Positions 24,101 to 33,700 of a DNA stretch of 64,000 nt are shown in pieces. Source of the DNA: Pycnopodia helianthoides (lineage: Eukaryota; Echinodermata; Asteroidea; Forcipulatida; Asteriidae); NCBI GenBank assembly GCA_032158295.1, contig CM063256.1, forward strand, positions 10,524,453 through 10,588,452. The letters are read 5' to 3'. The notes under the pieces are model-generated. The model was not told the origin of the DNA and searched no databases. It saw only the letters and a list, made by a program, of their open reading frames with translations. Numbering within the stretch: the stretch's first letter is position 1; every line of letters starts with the position of its first letter. The translations under genes and the position numbers were made by a program.

Positions 24101-27100
24101 TTATTGTTTAAAGGAACATTACAGAATTGTTTTTTTGCTAACAAACAGTTGCTGGCAGAGTAAGCACTTTATGTAATCCACCATATACATAAACTGACAA
24201 ACCAGAAGAAGTTTGAGATCTGGGCCATCTGGGTCACAAGAAAATAGTGAAAAACCGATTACACATTTGCATGAAATCATATAGATTAAAAAAATGAATA
24301 AAACGCTCACCGAGCGATAAACTCCAATCGGAAAATTAGTTTATTCATTTCTCATCAAATATGGCATTTCAGACAGAAATATTTCAAGGGATGTTTTCTA
24401 CTATCATCATCGTTAGACCGTATAAGTTTTATGTAAATCTGTGAGAAAAAAAAGTATATTTTACAAGTTTTTATTCTTACCAATTATGTAATGTTCCTCT
24501 GGTGCATTTTCTTGTTTTGATGAATGTAATATTTTTCTCCGAATTTTTGAAAATGATAAACTGATTGTTCTCACTTCTTACAGATCAAAAGAAATGTGTC
24601 GTCCAAATTGTTCCGAACTCTAAGCCCACGGATGCTGTTGTGCCATTCGTGTATGAAGGGCAAACATACATGTTAAACTGCAAGTCTAGATACCGACCAT
24701 CTACACCAACTGGATCATACCTCTGCCTGGCAGACGGCTCTTTTGACGGGGACCTCGTTTGTGAACGTACGGCGACATTTTATTTTATTTTTAATTTGCA
24801 ATTCTTTCCAGAAGTTTTAAATCCTGTAGGTGGACCTGTTACAATCCAGCCTGTAAAACATGAATTGCTAGACTAGCCATCAATCACCTAGTGATGTTTG
24901 GTTTATGTCTTCTTCTTTTTTCTTATGAGTTCTTGTTATCTACATACTGTGAAACTTTTCAATAATTTAGCCCTTTTCAACTTCCTCTCAAGGCTATTAG
25001 GTTTGGGGACAAGAAATGTAACAGCCGTACCTTGGTCCAAAAGCCTCTACAGGAAATTGTCTGATTGCGAAAAAATTGGGAGCTGTAGGCAACCGCTTCT
25101 TGTCACTGGGCCAGGCATACTTATCTTATCCAAGTCCAAAAATGTTGGTGTTGAGTAACCATAGAATGGAGGATATTTGTGTAGACTGTGCAAGTCTCGC
25201 GCCTATCAAAAACGAGAAAAAAAATCGAGCGAAGACTATATTAAATAAGAGAAGTTTCCTTTTTAATATAACAAAAAAAGTTTTGTAAATTAACATTGAA
25301 ACGTACGAGGATGGTAATTTTTTTTAGGAAATCCCATTTGCCAATCACAGCCGAATTTGAGCGGCCATTACAGGCTAAATGATGACATTAACGTCAGTTG
25401 GGCAAAATTCATAATTGTTGTTTACAAGTGACCCGAAACGGCGGTCAAGTCTTATTCTTGGGTATTCTTTGTTGATTTGTTTTAAATATTTTTCTTTCTT
25501 ATTATTTCATGGCTAAATTTTTACTTCACAACAATAATTGTTGTAGCCACGAACTATGTTAAACTAAAGTATTTTGAAGAACAACTTGGTCCCAAAAGTT
25601 CAAATACGTGCTTGCCCGTCGGCAAGTGAAAAAATAGAGAAGGATGATACCGTTTGTGTTCAATAGAACCTTGCAATGATGACGTCACGGTCTGTTCACT
25701 GCATTTCTTATAAAGTGCTGTATACATTGGTTTCCCATTCTTCTGCAAAGTGGTAAACAATCTGTGACGTCATCCGCACTTAGGTCTAATGTTTATGCTA
25801 TTTTCATTATCAATTGTTTTCTCTTCAACATTATTGACCCTTTGCACGGCGCGCAGTGCGTTTGCACGGCGCGCAGTGCGCTTACACGCGCCTAACCTGT
25901 CCGCCATTTTGGAAGTCAAAATGTATACAAAGGAATTGACTCCATAGATGGCGGAGATGGTAGATGCGCATACTGATGAGGTGCGCTCCACGTCTGCAAG
26001 GGGTCGTCAATGTTAAACTTTCAAAAAATAGGTAGATGTTTGAAAAGTTGGGTCGTTTAAACTTGACTTGTGAATTGTCTGGTTTTTTTTTTTGCAGCTT
26101 TTGTTGGAGTCTTTCCGAATGGATTCACCTTTGCCCAGTTAATTATTTGTAAGTAAAAGGACAACAATTAATTTCAAAAGGTAGTTTAGCGTTTTTGAGG
26201 TATCGCAAAAAAAAACATCATGAACGGTTATATCCACGCAGGAAGAATAATCCGTAATTGGAATACACAATATGAGATACATCGTGCAGAAACGTTTCTC
26301 AGATTAAAATGTTTTTGAATCCTTCTCTTTAAAACCACATTCCTTTGAAGCGAATGTTATTCTCAAAATATTATACACTATCAACAGCTGCAGTGCTTCT
26401 TACCAAATAAGTTGTTATGGTAATTGATTTTCGGAGTAATGACCAAAGGTATACCCTAACTTTAAAGGCCATGTACACTATTGGTAAGATCGAAAAACAC
26501 AAATGGTCACAGATTCACACATAACTTACATGATTTAAAGTAAGTAATAGTAGAAAGGGTTCCTTTAATATCTGATTAAAATGCTATCGCTTCTAAAATA
26601 AATGAGTAAAACAATAGTTTTTTTATAACGCGTGATAAAAATTTGGTGTTTGAAAAAACAGAAAAAAACATAAGGTCTCTTTTCACTATTTTCTCGTGAC
26701 CTCGATGACCAATTGAGCTCAAACTTTCACAAGTTTGTTTGTTCATGCATATGCTGAATCACACAAAATGTGGACACTGATTTTGAGATGTTACCAAAAG
26801 TGTACAATACCTTTGAGCTGAATGATTTCGAGATTTGTTTTTACATTGGATTTTTTAGGTGTGGTTGTGTTGATGTGTCTCTGTCTGACAGTCTTCGTTG
26901 TTGTGTGCATGATGGTTTGCTGCAGAGCATCTCCCAAGGCCAAGAAAGAACACCTGGTGGAAAGGTTGCTATTTTTTGCTGTTCATATTTTGCTTACTCC
27001 TTGACTATTGACACTAAACAAATTATCACCGAGGGTAGAATCCATCATAGTTTTGAATGAGGTGTAAACTATCCCAACCTGCTACATTTTGGATAATGGT

Positions 27101-28467
27101 ATCTTGGTGAATGATATATCTACACAGTACAACCCTCCTACTGTCTGACTGTTTAATATCATCCACTGCCGTTATGAATGATGTTATAAACTATGTCAGC
27201 CTGCAATATGATACACTCCCGGGTAAGAAGTGACCTAGAGTCTGGTTAAACTGGTTTAAAAAAATGGGATTTGGACTCGAATGCTGACTCATCATGTGGT
27301 GAATGCATCTACATAGTATACGGTCAACCCTCCTACTGTCTGACCATTCAATATCATCCAATGTGGTTTTGAATGACTATTAAGCCAGCCTGCAACATGA
27401 TATCAGGTGGTGAATGCATCTACATAGTCTATAGTCAACCCTCCTACTGTCTGACCATTAAATATCATCCACTGTGGTTTTGAATGGCTATAAAGCCAGC
27501 CTGCAACATGATATCAGGTGGTGAATGCATGTGCACAGTAGACAGTCATCCCTCCTACTGTCTGACCCAGAATCGGGTTAAACTGGTTGAAAATAGGATT
27601 GTTACTCGAATGCTGACTCGGGATTTCTTATTAAATATTTTTGTTTAGTTATCATGTGGGGAATGCATCTACAAAGTATACAGTCAACCCTCCTACTATC
27701 TGACCATTCAATATCATCCACTGTGGTTTTGAATGACTATAAAGCCAGCCTGCAACATGATATCAGGTGGTGAATGCATGTGCACAGTAAACAGTCAACC
27801 CTCCTACTGTCTGACCATTCAGTATCACCCACTGTGGTTTTTAAACGATAGATGCTCTATGCCAGCCTGCAATAATGATATCAGGTGGTGATTGCAACCA
27901 CCAAGTACAAAGTTCAGTGCGATACTGCTCTACCATACACAACCCGTATCAGTTTTCTATTCTCAGCTTCTCAGTTTTTAGCCAAGACACAACCTCTTTT
28001 GGGGTTATTCAAAGGCAAACATTTTTTTACTATTTAATTTTTGTTCACGCAGTGGTGGAGATACAGAAAACGTCGTGGACGAGAGCGATGGCAACAATCT
28101 AATACCTATATTCCTCGATTCGGAGAGTGGGGAGATTAACAATCCGGTGCCAGTTGACCCCGAGGATCATGATTCTCTACCGGACTCGTTGCCCGAAGTG
28201 ACCGAGGATGGCACCGCTAGCCCCGCTGGTGATATCACTGACGTCCCCGCCGCCGCCGATACTGCCGGAACGGCGGCAGTGATTGACGAGACTGCCGGCA
28301 CGGCGGTGATCGATAACCCAATAGCCGATGAAGTAAGTTCTCAAGAAGCGTACATGCACGGGTATCCATTGGTAGATTACGATGCTCCCAGTTCTCCCCT
28401 ATCGACATTCTCAATTCCTCCCCCTCCACCACCCCCTCCTCCACCACCCCCTCTCCCCGGGAACTAA
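14229..28467 (+). CDS. Gene A: SRCR-WSC-CUB-CCP single-pass membrane receptor
   Basis: Twelve coding exons join in frame to 864 residues: 14229-14307, 15391-15525, 16344-16562, 18454-18574, 19563-19726, 21325-21675, 22344-22658, 23381-23836, 24584-24766, 26098-26148, 26859-26964, 28053-28467. Order: signal peptide (1-26), SRCR (27-144), WSC (147-238), CUB (240-356), Ser/Thr/Pro stalk (357-461), unassigned domain (462-613), CCP (614-674), transmembrane helix (about 686-712), cytoplasmic tail (713-864). Nearly all introns are phase 1, the usual pattern for shuffled extracellular modules. WSC then CUB is the Kremen order, with SRCR in place of the kringle. A cell-surface ligand- or glycan-binding role is inferred from the domains; the ligand is unknown. 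Gene B downstream is its paralog. Confidence 0.88.
15391..15525 (+). CDS. Gene A exon 2: SRCR domain, N-terminal half
   Basis: Acceptor GTGCCACAG|AGGGTG, donor GCTAG|GTAAGA, phase 1 on both sides, 45 codons. The start EGDVKLVGSD, the core WRTVCHDGW and the end ACRQLG are classic SRCR signatures (compare V-C-x2-GW and C-RQLG). Splitting an SRCR over two exons is typical of group A domains. Confidence 0.92.
15988..16090. mobile_element. Small foldback element in gene A intron 2
   Basis: GGTTTTCCTT at the left and AAGGAAAACC at the right are inverted ends. Inside, CGGTCGGCCATT pairs with AATGGCCGACCG. Total about 103 bp, non-coding. Confidence 0.7.
16344..16562 (+). CDS. Gene A exon 3: SRCR domain, C-terminal half
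   Basis: Acceptor TTTATTGCAG, donor TATG|GTGAGT, phase 1 to 1, 73 codons. It carries the remaining four cysteines (GC, DC, SC, SC), with CVDSDNRLSDC matching the SRCR C-x-G-x-E-x-x-L-x-x-C region. With exon 2 the domain has six cysteines, the group A pattern. Confidence 0.9.
16869..17039. mobile_element. MITE with 22-bp terminal inverted repeats, gene A intron 3
   Basis: GAGACAGTTGCTATGTCAAA at the left is repeated in inverted form as TTTGACATAGCAACTGTCTC at the right. The element is about 170 bp and has no ORF. Confidence 0.75.
17226..17770. repeat. Duplicated repeat block in gene A intron 3 (family M7)
   Basis: A segment starting TTTTCAACAGCCAATTCAAG occurs at about 17222 and again at 17340. 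A segment containing GCATGCACCTGAAAAGCATG occurs at about 17259 and again at 17553. The part GGTCGATATGTGGCAT...CCATTGTGTCT is related to copies near 46640-46845 (inverted) and 49145-49325. The ORFs running through it are not genes. Confidence 0.7.
17771..18453. other. Gene A intron 3, distal part
   Basis: AT-rich intronic DNA up to the WSC exon. No exon-like or repeat structure stands out. Confidence 0.4.
18454..18574 (+). CDS. Gene A exon 4: WSC domain, first part
   Basis: Acceptor CATGAAATAG, donor CACGG|GTACGT. It enters in phase 1 and leaves in phase 2. It encodes FIGCYFGNPIDW...CIGLCRQRNH, holding the first three WSC cysteines. The phase-2 exit matches the first base of exon 5. The same domain in gene B is one uninterrupted exon. 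Confidence 0.85.
18613..18649. repeat. Short GC-rich hairpin in gene A intron 4
   Basis: CCCAGCGCCTT and AAGGCGCTGGG form an 11-bp stem with a loop of about 13 bases, within 75 bp of the exon 4 donor. Nearby, 18880-19040 has several GGGTCA-like words also seen around 32870-33065. Confidence 0.5.
19563..19726 (+). CDS. Gene A exon 5: WSC domain, second part
   Basis: Acceptor TGCTATACCAG, donor CCGA|GTAAGA, phase 2 to 1. It encodes FAAISGNRCLCGAESG...CATPCGED...EACG, completing eight cysteines including the C-x-C typical of WSC domains, and ends STEYYTIWP. WSC domains occur in fungal wall sensors, polycystin-1 and Kremen and are proposed to bind carbohydrate. Confidence 0.9.
20052..20620. repeat. 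Tandem duplication of about 225 bp in gene A intron 5
   Basis: The block CTCCCATTGGCCAGGCTATA...CAGACAAAAGCCCTGTGG is present at about 20052-20276 and again at about 20395-20620, in direct orientation and nearly identical. The spacer holds unrelated AT-rich DNA. It is non-coding. Confidence 0.85.
20855..21010 (+). mobile_element. tRNA-derived SINE in gene A intron 5
   Basis: Contains a tRNA-like head with box B GGGTTCGAATCCC at about 20927, followed by TGAGTAATAAGCCTGTGATT and the tail ACTCGGGAAAGTA. The same head and tail order recurs near 37.1, 39.2 and 42.6 kb. A long poly(T) tract at about 21112-21144 lies just downstream. Confidence 0.65.
21325..21675 (+). CDS. Gene A exon 6: CUB-like domain
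   Basis: Acceptor TTTCTTCCAG, donor TTTAG|GTAAGA, phase 1 to 1, 117 codons. It encodes GCIYSRGFPGPYETFNQLES, a hydrophobic strand pattern, MDRLEIASG and finally GNYGFVVCYESL. A single cysteine pair (NGC...VVC) remains of the usual CUB four. The fold assignment rests on the S-x-G-F-P-x-x-Y start and the Y-G-F end. Confidence 0.82.
21774..22156 (+). mobile_element. TTAA-flanked MITE (family M1), gene A intron 6
   Basis: Starts TTAAAGGCAGTGGACACTAT and ends CAATAGTGTCCAGTGTCTTT before AA: inverted ends with TTAA at both borders. An inner palindrome (GATTTCGAGACCTCAGAATT and its inverse) adds a hairpin. It is nearly identical to the copy at 22688-23073 on the other side of exon 7. Confidence 0.88.
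22344..22658 (+). CDS. Gene A exon 7: Ser/Thr/Pro-rich stalk
   Basis: Acceptor TACCTTTTTAG, donor CCAAA|GTAAAG, phase 1 to 1, 105 codons. About two thirds of residues are Ser, Thr, Pro or Ala (TLPPTTTLPATTSTVQPT; TSSTSSSSSSSMGGGSSST). There are no cysteines. It is a mucin-like, probably O-glycosylated spacer. One N-x-S/T site (NAS) is present. Confidence 0.88.
22688..23073 (+). mobile_element. TTAA-flanked MITE (family M1), gene A intron 7
   Basis: Same structure and nearly the same sequence as the 21774 copy, in the same orientation. Exon 7 sits between the two. TTAA borders at 22688-22691 and 23070-23073. Confidence 0.88.
23381..23836 (+). CDS. Gene A exon 8: unassigned extracellular domain
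   Basis: Acceptor TTGCACAAACAG, donor TTAGAG|GTATAA, phase 1 to 1, 152 codons. The sequence alternates hydrophobic and polar residues as in a beta sandwich: FNCTGFIRGLSYFSA, PLKVSIWSVDDT, YVLQDETDIAVAP, PFTPGNVMGVSFQ, ILNRAYSISAELRG. It has two cysteines (KC near the start, NC at about residue 33 of the domain), several tryptophans and N-glycosylation sites (NCT, NGT). I do not recognise the family. The 'L-x-G-x-x-x-x-W' style and the 'PGNVMGVSF' loop recall uncharacterised beta domains of marine-invertebrate secreted proteins. Gene B has no equivalent exon. Confidence 0.85.
24108..24498 (+). mobile_element. TTAA-flanked MITE (family M4), gene A intron 8
   Basis: Begins TTAAAGGAACATTACAGAAT and ends CAATTATGTAATGTTCCTC; the right end has decayed. 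Four relatives lie at 36230, 56222, 62395 (inverted) and 63305, all with the interior CGATAAACTCCAATCGGAAA or a variant. Confidence 0.88.
24584..24766 (+). CDS. Gene A exon 9: CCP (sushi) domain
   Basis: Acceptor CTTCTTACAG, donor GAAC|GTACGG, phase 1 to 1, 61 codons. Four cysteines in sushi order: KKC, LNC, YLC, LVC, with YEGQTYMLNC before the second. The usual C-terminal tryptophan is replaced (DGSFDGDLVC). The same DGSFDxDLVC ending is present in the second CCP of gene B, marking the two as equivalent. Confidence 0.85.
25290..26097. other. Gene A intron 9, distal part
   Basis: Holds a tandem 20-bp duplication (TTTGCACGGCGCGCAGTGCG, twice, 25841-25880) followed by a GCCATTTTGGAAGTC stretch, probably part of another MITE. 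No exon is seen. Confidence 0.45.
26098..26148 (+). CDS. Gene A exon 10: juxtamembrane linker
   Basis: A 17-codon micro-exon, acceptor TTTTTTTGCAG, donor TTATTT|GTAAGT, phase 1 to 1. It encodes FVGVFPNGFTFAQLII, linking the CCP domain to the membrane helix that continues in exon 11. Frame continuity and hydrophobicity on both sides support it. Confidence 0.75.
26205..26466 (-). mobile_element. Degenerate M1-type MITE in gene A intron 10
   Basis: Inverted relative of the sequence near 2830-3030 (shares TCCGTAATTGGAATACACAA) and of family M1 (ends TACCCTAACTTTAA). It abuts the M2 copy that starts at 26462. Confidence 0.55.
26462..26815 (+). mobile_element. TTAA-flanked MITE (family M2), gene A intron 10
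   Basis: Begins TTAAAGGCCATGTACACTAT and closely matches the 11129 copy through CAATTGAGCTCAAACTTTCA. Its right end near 26815 is about 44 bp from the exon 11 acceptor. Confidence 0.82.
26859..26964 (+). CDS. Gene A exon 11: transmembrane helix
   Basis: Acceptor GGATTTTTTAG, donor GAAAG|GTTGCT, phase 1 to 2. It encodes VVLMCLCLTVFVVVCMMVCC followed by basic RASPKAKKEH, so the outside-to-inside orientation agrees with the signal peptide. The cysteines at the inner face are candidate palmitoylation sites. Confidence 0.88.
27045..27895. repeat. Minisatellite of about 115-bp units, gene A intron 11
   Basis: Repeated units contain CCCTCCTACTGTCTGACCAT, TCAATATCATCCACTGTGG and GCCAGCCTGCAACATGATAT. 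About seven imperfect units follow one another. Related arrays lie at 38215-38450, 42695-43105 and 43880-44415, all in gene B introns. Confidence 0.85.
28053..28467 (+). CDS. Gene A exon 12: acidic, polyproline cytoplasmic tail
   Basis: Acceptor TTCACGCAG completes the phase-2 codon; the stop is TAA 28465-28467. The tail is acidic (DESDGNN, DSESGE, DPEDHD), carries a short internal repeat (TAGTAAVID, TAGTAVID) and ends in twelve consecutive prolines followed by LPGN. Polyproline next to Leu is a possible ligand for profilin, EVH1, SH3 or WW domains, suggesting a link to actin or adaptors. No kinase, TIR or ITAM motif is seen. Confidence 0.85.
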
Positions 28468-28859
28468 ACCTCCATTCACATCATGATCTTCCTACTCCTC
28501 CCTTTAACATACAACCCATTTCACCGCTGGGTGGCTCTTCTGCCCCTTCCGTTCCGGACAGCCCTGACGCTGGATCGAACGCCGTGGAGGGCGCCCGACG
28601 AGGAGGACGGGCATCGCTTCACGTCTCGGTGTTTTTGGAGTCTTAATAACATCTTCATTACTAAAAAATATAATAACCAATTCAAATCATTGCGGACGCC
28701 TTCTCACAAACTTACACGCTTCAAATTGTGTGATACTTACTCGTTGCCTAATTGCCTCATATTACTAATTGTAATACCGGTACATGAATGTTACCTTTGC
28801 CCGTTGAATTTAATTGATTTAAACGAACTTCTGATGCGTTGTGTTTCTTTATCTTTACC

Positions 28860-29036
28860 ATGATGACCGAGTATCAAACTTTGGCCGTGTCCGAATTGCC
28901 GGCTACGGCTGCATCTGTTGCTTAGTATGTTGCTAAGGACGTCCTATACTCCAACGCATAATGACGTGGCGATCCAGCCGTAGCCATAGCCGTAGCCGTA
29001 AATTTGGACACGGCCGCAGTTTGATACTCCGTCATG
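28860..29036. mobile_element. Foldback MITE in the gene A 3' region
   Basis: The left end GAGTATCAAACTTTGGCCGT and the right end GCCGCAGTTTGATACTCCGTC are inverted copies with about 50 bp of pairing, including GGCTACGGCT runs. A fragment resembling one arm is near 31630-31660. It probably inserted into the 3' UTR. Confidence 0.75.
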
Positions 29037-29484
29037 GGCCCGGTCTATTTTTCTTTTGGAATTGAAGAAATTCTCCCCACGAAAATAATTATAAACAGAT
29101 AGAACAAAAAGGTATCAGTGGAGAGAAAAAAACAGACACCAACGAGTAAAAAGTAGAACAAATCGTTTACGAAAATTGCACGGTCAAAAAGTGTACTCCA
29201 TAAATTAATTACCAGATCATCAACTATGTGACTGCAAAAGTTTTTGAAATACCTTCTGTCTTTCTTCGTGTCTCATCACATTTTTTTGTTGAGATTTTAT
29301 TTCACAAGGGTGTAAAGTCTTCACTTAGTTTTCAACCTTCTATTAAACCAAGTCTTTGTGATGTTGGGTTGGTAAGTTGTAGCTCTAACATAATCATTCC
29401 GGTCTGCAAATTAATGTGTTTAGAACACGTGTAACCAGCAGGGGCATCTGGTTTTTTGTTTGTTTTATGTATTAGTTTGTTTAA

Positions 29485-29490
29485 AATAAA
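29485..29490 (+). terminator. Candidate polyadenylation signal for gene A
   Basis: AATAAA about 1.0 kb after the stop codon; ATTAAA at 29342 is an alternative. Neither can be confirmed without transcript ends. Confidence 0.35.
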
Positions 29491-29499
29491 TTCTGGTTT

Positions 29500-30410
29500 T
29501 AAATCGGGATGTTACTTAATGCCGTGCATGTTCAAAACTGAAATATTTCGATTCCCATTATTTGATATTTTGCATGTCAGATTTTGTAATTGTTGGGCTG
29601 AGTAAAATCTGAAAACTATGACTGAGGAAGTTTTGAGTCTGTTGCACATGCTGGAACAAGATAACTGTTTAGACTTACCATTGTGTAAATACTTTAATGT
29701 GCGATTGTCGGTCGCATTGGCATCGAAAATAACCTGTGCAGTCACTTGCTTCCTTGTCATTGGTTGATTTACTTGCTTTGAATGTTTAAAAGCTAAATTC
29801 AGTTTCCTTCCTTTTTTTAAAAAAAAACATTCTGCTGTCCTAATTGTGTTACCTTTTACAAAACCTGTATCCATAACCCAATGTGGGACTCGTAGGTACT
29901 TTAACAAAATAACTGTGTTAATAATTAATTGTTGTAGCGATATCGAATATGTAAAAAAATATATAAATATTTTTGTTAATACACAAAAGTAAATATAAAT
30001 TGTGTGTTCATAATGTGTTTTATCAAATTTATTGTTGAATTTTATTTTTCTACAACTGCCTTGCAGCGGCAATTTAAAGAAATAGTCTCTGAAGCTAATT
30101 GAAAAGAGGGAAAGCATAGTGTTTGAAGAATGCGTTGAAAAATCACACCCAATTTGTTGCCTTTATTATATGCTACAGATTGCAGGCAAATCATACATTA
30201 GAAGTTGCGGTACTATACCAAAACAAATATAAACTGCAGTATCAGGCTGAAAGCTCACTGATTCATACCATCACCCTAAAAACAAAGTGGTCTGGAATAC
30301 TGTCAAAGAGAAGGAATTGATCACACGAAAACCTCATTACTCACCGTTGCTTGATTAGATTGCGGTAATTTCATCAAAGCAAAACAAACAAACCCTTCTC
30401 CGTTGTTCAC
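29500..30410. other. AT-rich intergenic, no gene recognised
   Basis: A 201-codon minus-strand ORF (30117-29512) crosses this AT-rich stretch. Its composition (poly-Ile/Phe/Asn/Lys) and lack of any motif suggest chance. Confidence 0.45.
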
Positions 30411-30769
30411 TTAAAGGCACTGGACACTATTGGTAATTACTCAAAATAATTGTTAGCATAAAAACTTACTTGGTAACGAGCAATGAAGAGTAACGTAGTT
30501 TTTGAGAAAGAAGTAGTTTCTCAGTAAAATATTTAAATTGATTTTGAGACCTCACGCGTGAGGTCTCGAAATCGAAATCAAGCATCTGAAAGCACACAAC
30601 TTCGTGTGGCAATATGGACAAGGGTGTTTTTTCTTCCATTATTATCTCGCAACTTCGACGACCAATTGAGTTCAAATTTTCACAGGTTTGTTACTTTGTG
30701 CATATGTTGAGATACACCAAGTGAGAAGACTGGTCTTTGACAGTTACCAAAGGTGTCCAGTGTCTTTAA
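30411..30769 (+). mobile_element. TTAA-flanked MITE (family M1)
   Basis: Begins TTAAAGGCACTGGACACTAT and ends AAAGGTGTCCAGTGTCTTTAA, with the inner GAGACCTCACGCGTGAGGTC hairpin. Shorter than the intron copies owing to an internal deletion. Confidence 0.85.
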
Positions 30770-33700
30770 CACTTCGCCACCAACTTGAATAAAATCTTCA
30801 CGGGTTGGTTGTGTATATCGAAAACTATGGGAGGGGGTATTCATTTACTCTCCAAGAAAACTAGATGTTCTTTCCAGTCACAAAAAATATATAACCCCGA
30901 ACTGTTTCCATTTTAATTCTAGGGGTGAGCTTACATCCATGTCAAGGAGAACCTCCACCTGTAAGCCTCCATCAATGTGTTCATGCAACTCATATTTTAA
31001 TTGTTATAAAGGAATGTGAACTTTTCAAACTCTGCGGTGTGCAAAGGTGCTGAATTGTAGGTCTTGGAACATTCTAAATGGTGTACATTTTTTTTTTTTT
31101 TTTTTTTTTTTTGGGGGGGGAGATTTTCACTATTGACTGTGGCATTCTTTAACGAAAAGTGACATTATGGAGGGAAGGGAGTTTGTGATGGCTGGCTCAG
31201 TAGGGGGGGGGGGGGGGCGTAATTGGGAGTTGTTTCAAAAAGTAAAGACCAGAGAGGACTATTTTAAGTTCTTCTTGGTTTGTCATTTATTTTCCCCGCG
31301 TGGGATATTTGTTTTACCGCCTGCCATATTGATTTTTTTTTTTTTTTGTCATGGTTTCCAGTATTTAGCGGGATAACAGAATAAATTATGGTCTGTAAAT
31401 AACAATATATTACTTTTAGGGTAAGCTGGGTAACTATTTAAACAACATTGTGAATATTATTGGAAGCCAGGGCCCTGTCATCTTATTTTTATTGTTGTAT
31501 TATTTTGTTTTACAAATTGACTCGCCGGGTCTGTTGGTTTTGAGACAACCTCTTTCTCAAAAAATGTTACATGTCTGACATGATGATTTTTGATTGAATA
31601 AGGTCGAAATAGCGGCTGTGGCTAGATCAGTTACAACCGCCAATTCGGACACGGCATAAGCAAAAATCTTGAAGGCCCTTTTCGAAATCACGGATTGTGC
31701 TTGAGCTTGTGGCTTAGGCTTCGTAAGTTATTTAGCAAACGTGCGCTTTCCTTACGGGGCTTCAAACAGGCCAAATAAGCCTAAGCCTGAGCCCGAACCG
31801 TAGTTTCGAAAACGGCCGTTGCACTTCACTGTCAAGATGGTGTGTTTTTTTTTTTTAGAAAGAAGAGGGACTTTGTAAGTTTCTTCAAAGAATCTGAAGA
31901 GGTATCTTTCTGACATCGTACATTACTTATCATCAAGGAACTTGTGTGAAGATAACAGTGCAAACGTTTGTGTTCTTATTGGAGATTGCCTGGAACTGGT
32001 TGCCTGTTTAAGATGTCTGATGTGACACGCCCCTAAGCCTATTATATATATTGTGGTAACAATTCAAAACTTAAAATCACGTAACTCATTGTTTAAATCA
32101 ATTGCCAATTGCCACAATAATGAATCTTGTAATACAATTTGACACTATGCCAAGTTTTAAAAAAAAATTACATTGGTCTCCGACGCCTTTAATGACAAAG
32201 TGTGACCGGCACCTAATAGAAACCTCCACAAACTTAAGGTTTTAAATGTAAGAATGGATATTACATTCTTCTTCTTTTTTTAAATATGTTGATGATGGTG
32301 ATTGCATAAATGGTGGAATGTTTGTCTGACGGCTGGGTATTTTAAGTAAAGGTTACGTAATTACTGTGGAGTGCTATTAAGAAGGTTTTCTTGGGTGCGT
32401 TATTTTTGAATACTCTAATGTAGACTGTGCAAACAACTTTGCGCAATTTCAACAGTAATCGGGAGCATTGGGGAAATTAATGGCATTTAACATTGTGTTT
32501 GAAACGAAATCGCGCACTTCAGCGGGTCTAAGCGTTCAGAAAAACGCGCACGGAACTTTCGCTTTCAATTGGATGGGTGAAATAGCAATGAATTCCAAGA
32601 GTAAGAAATGGTGTGGTTGTTCTTTTCTCATAATAAAATTTATTTTAAACCAAATTATACAAAAAAATGTTTTACGAGGTTGAATAGCTGTCTGAACGTA
32701 AAAAAACCTTTGTTCTTAATTTTAGCCACAAAGACAAGGTGTAGAATTGGTAGAGTTTAGAGTGTGTATGGTTTACATATCGAAATATTGAATTCTGAAA
32801 TACATTTGTATTTAGGGTACGTGTGTATGTATTCAAGATCCGTTTAATATGATTCAGAACTGTGTTGGTCAGAGTTGACCCGAATCCGTGACCCATAGCG
32901 GCCTGACCCAGTTCTGGGTCAGTCTGACCGGTGAAATCTGTCTCAAAACTACTGATAATTTGGTCAAAATTACGGTTTTAAAATCCCATTTTATGACCAC
33001 TTACCTGGTGAGCTTGACCCAGTAATGGCTCAGGCCCCACATGGAAACTGTAAGCCGGGTCAATTTTGACCAGGATTTTTTTTTTTTTAGAGTGTGTGCG
33101 TACGGAGCGTGTCGAGCGTTCTGCGTGACGGATTTGAGCTCTGTACAAGAAACCACTATTAATATAAATGGGAAAATGCTCGTCATTCTGTTCGTGGTTC
33201 TATTTTTGGTTATCCATTATAATACTTGTATTTTAAAATAAAAGTTTTCCTTTTTTTAATGTGTTGTTGAGTGGTACTTTCTGTGATTTTTGTTGTTGTT
33301 GTATTAAGAATAGTTTTTTTAATAGAGTATCAGCCAACTCCCCATCCGTGAAAGCACGTTGTCAGGATCCTTTAGCACGTTACTTAAAGGTTTTTAGTGT
33401 TTTACTGCTAGTTCTTAGTGCAATAAGCCTATCAGCCCTTTTCATTCACATACATACATACATAGAAGCATTTGCATAGCGCCCCACAAAGATCTGAGCA
33501 CTCTACAAAGCTAAGGCTACATAAATAATACTACAAACAATGCAATGGTACATATACAAAACTATTAAACCAAAATAAATGGCACGATTACACAAATCAA
33601 AGGGAATTTTGAGTCTATTTTGAAGGGCTGGAGTGTGTTGGCATCCCGGATGTTACTCGGGAGGGAATTCCACAGCCGAGGGGCAGAGCCTTGTAAGGCA

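Noticed and set aside
29512..30117. 201-codon minus-strand ORF
   Set aside because: AT-rich composition, no motif, no splice or promoter context; likely chance.
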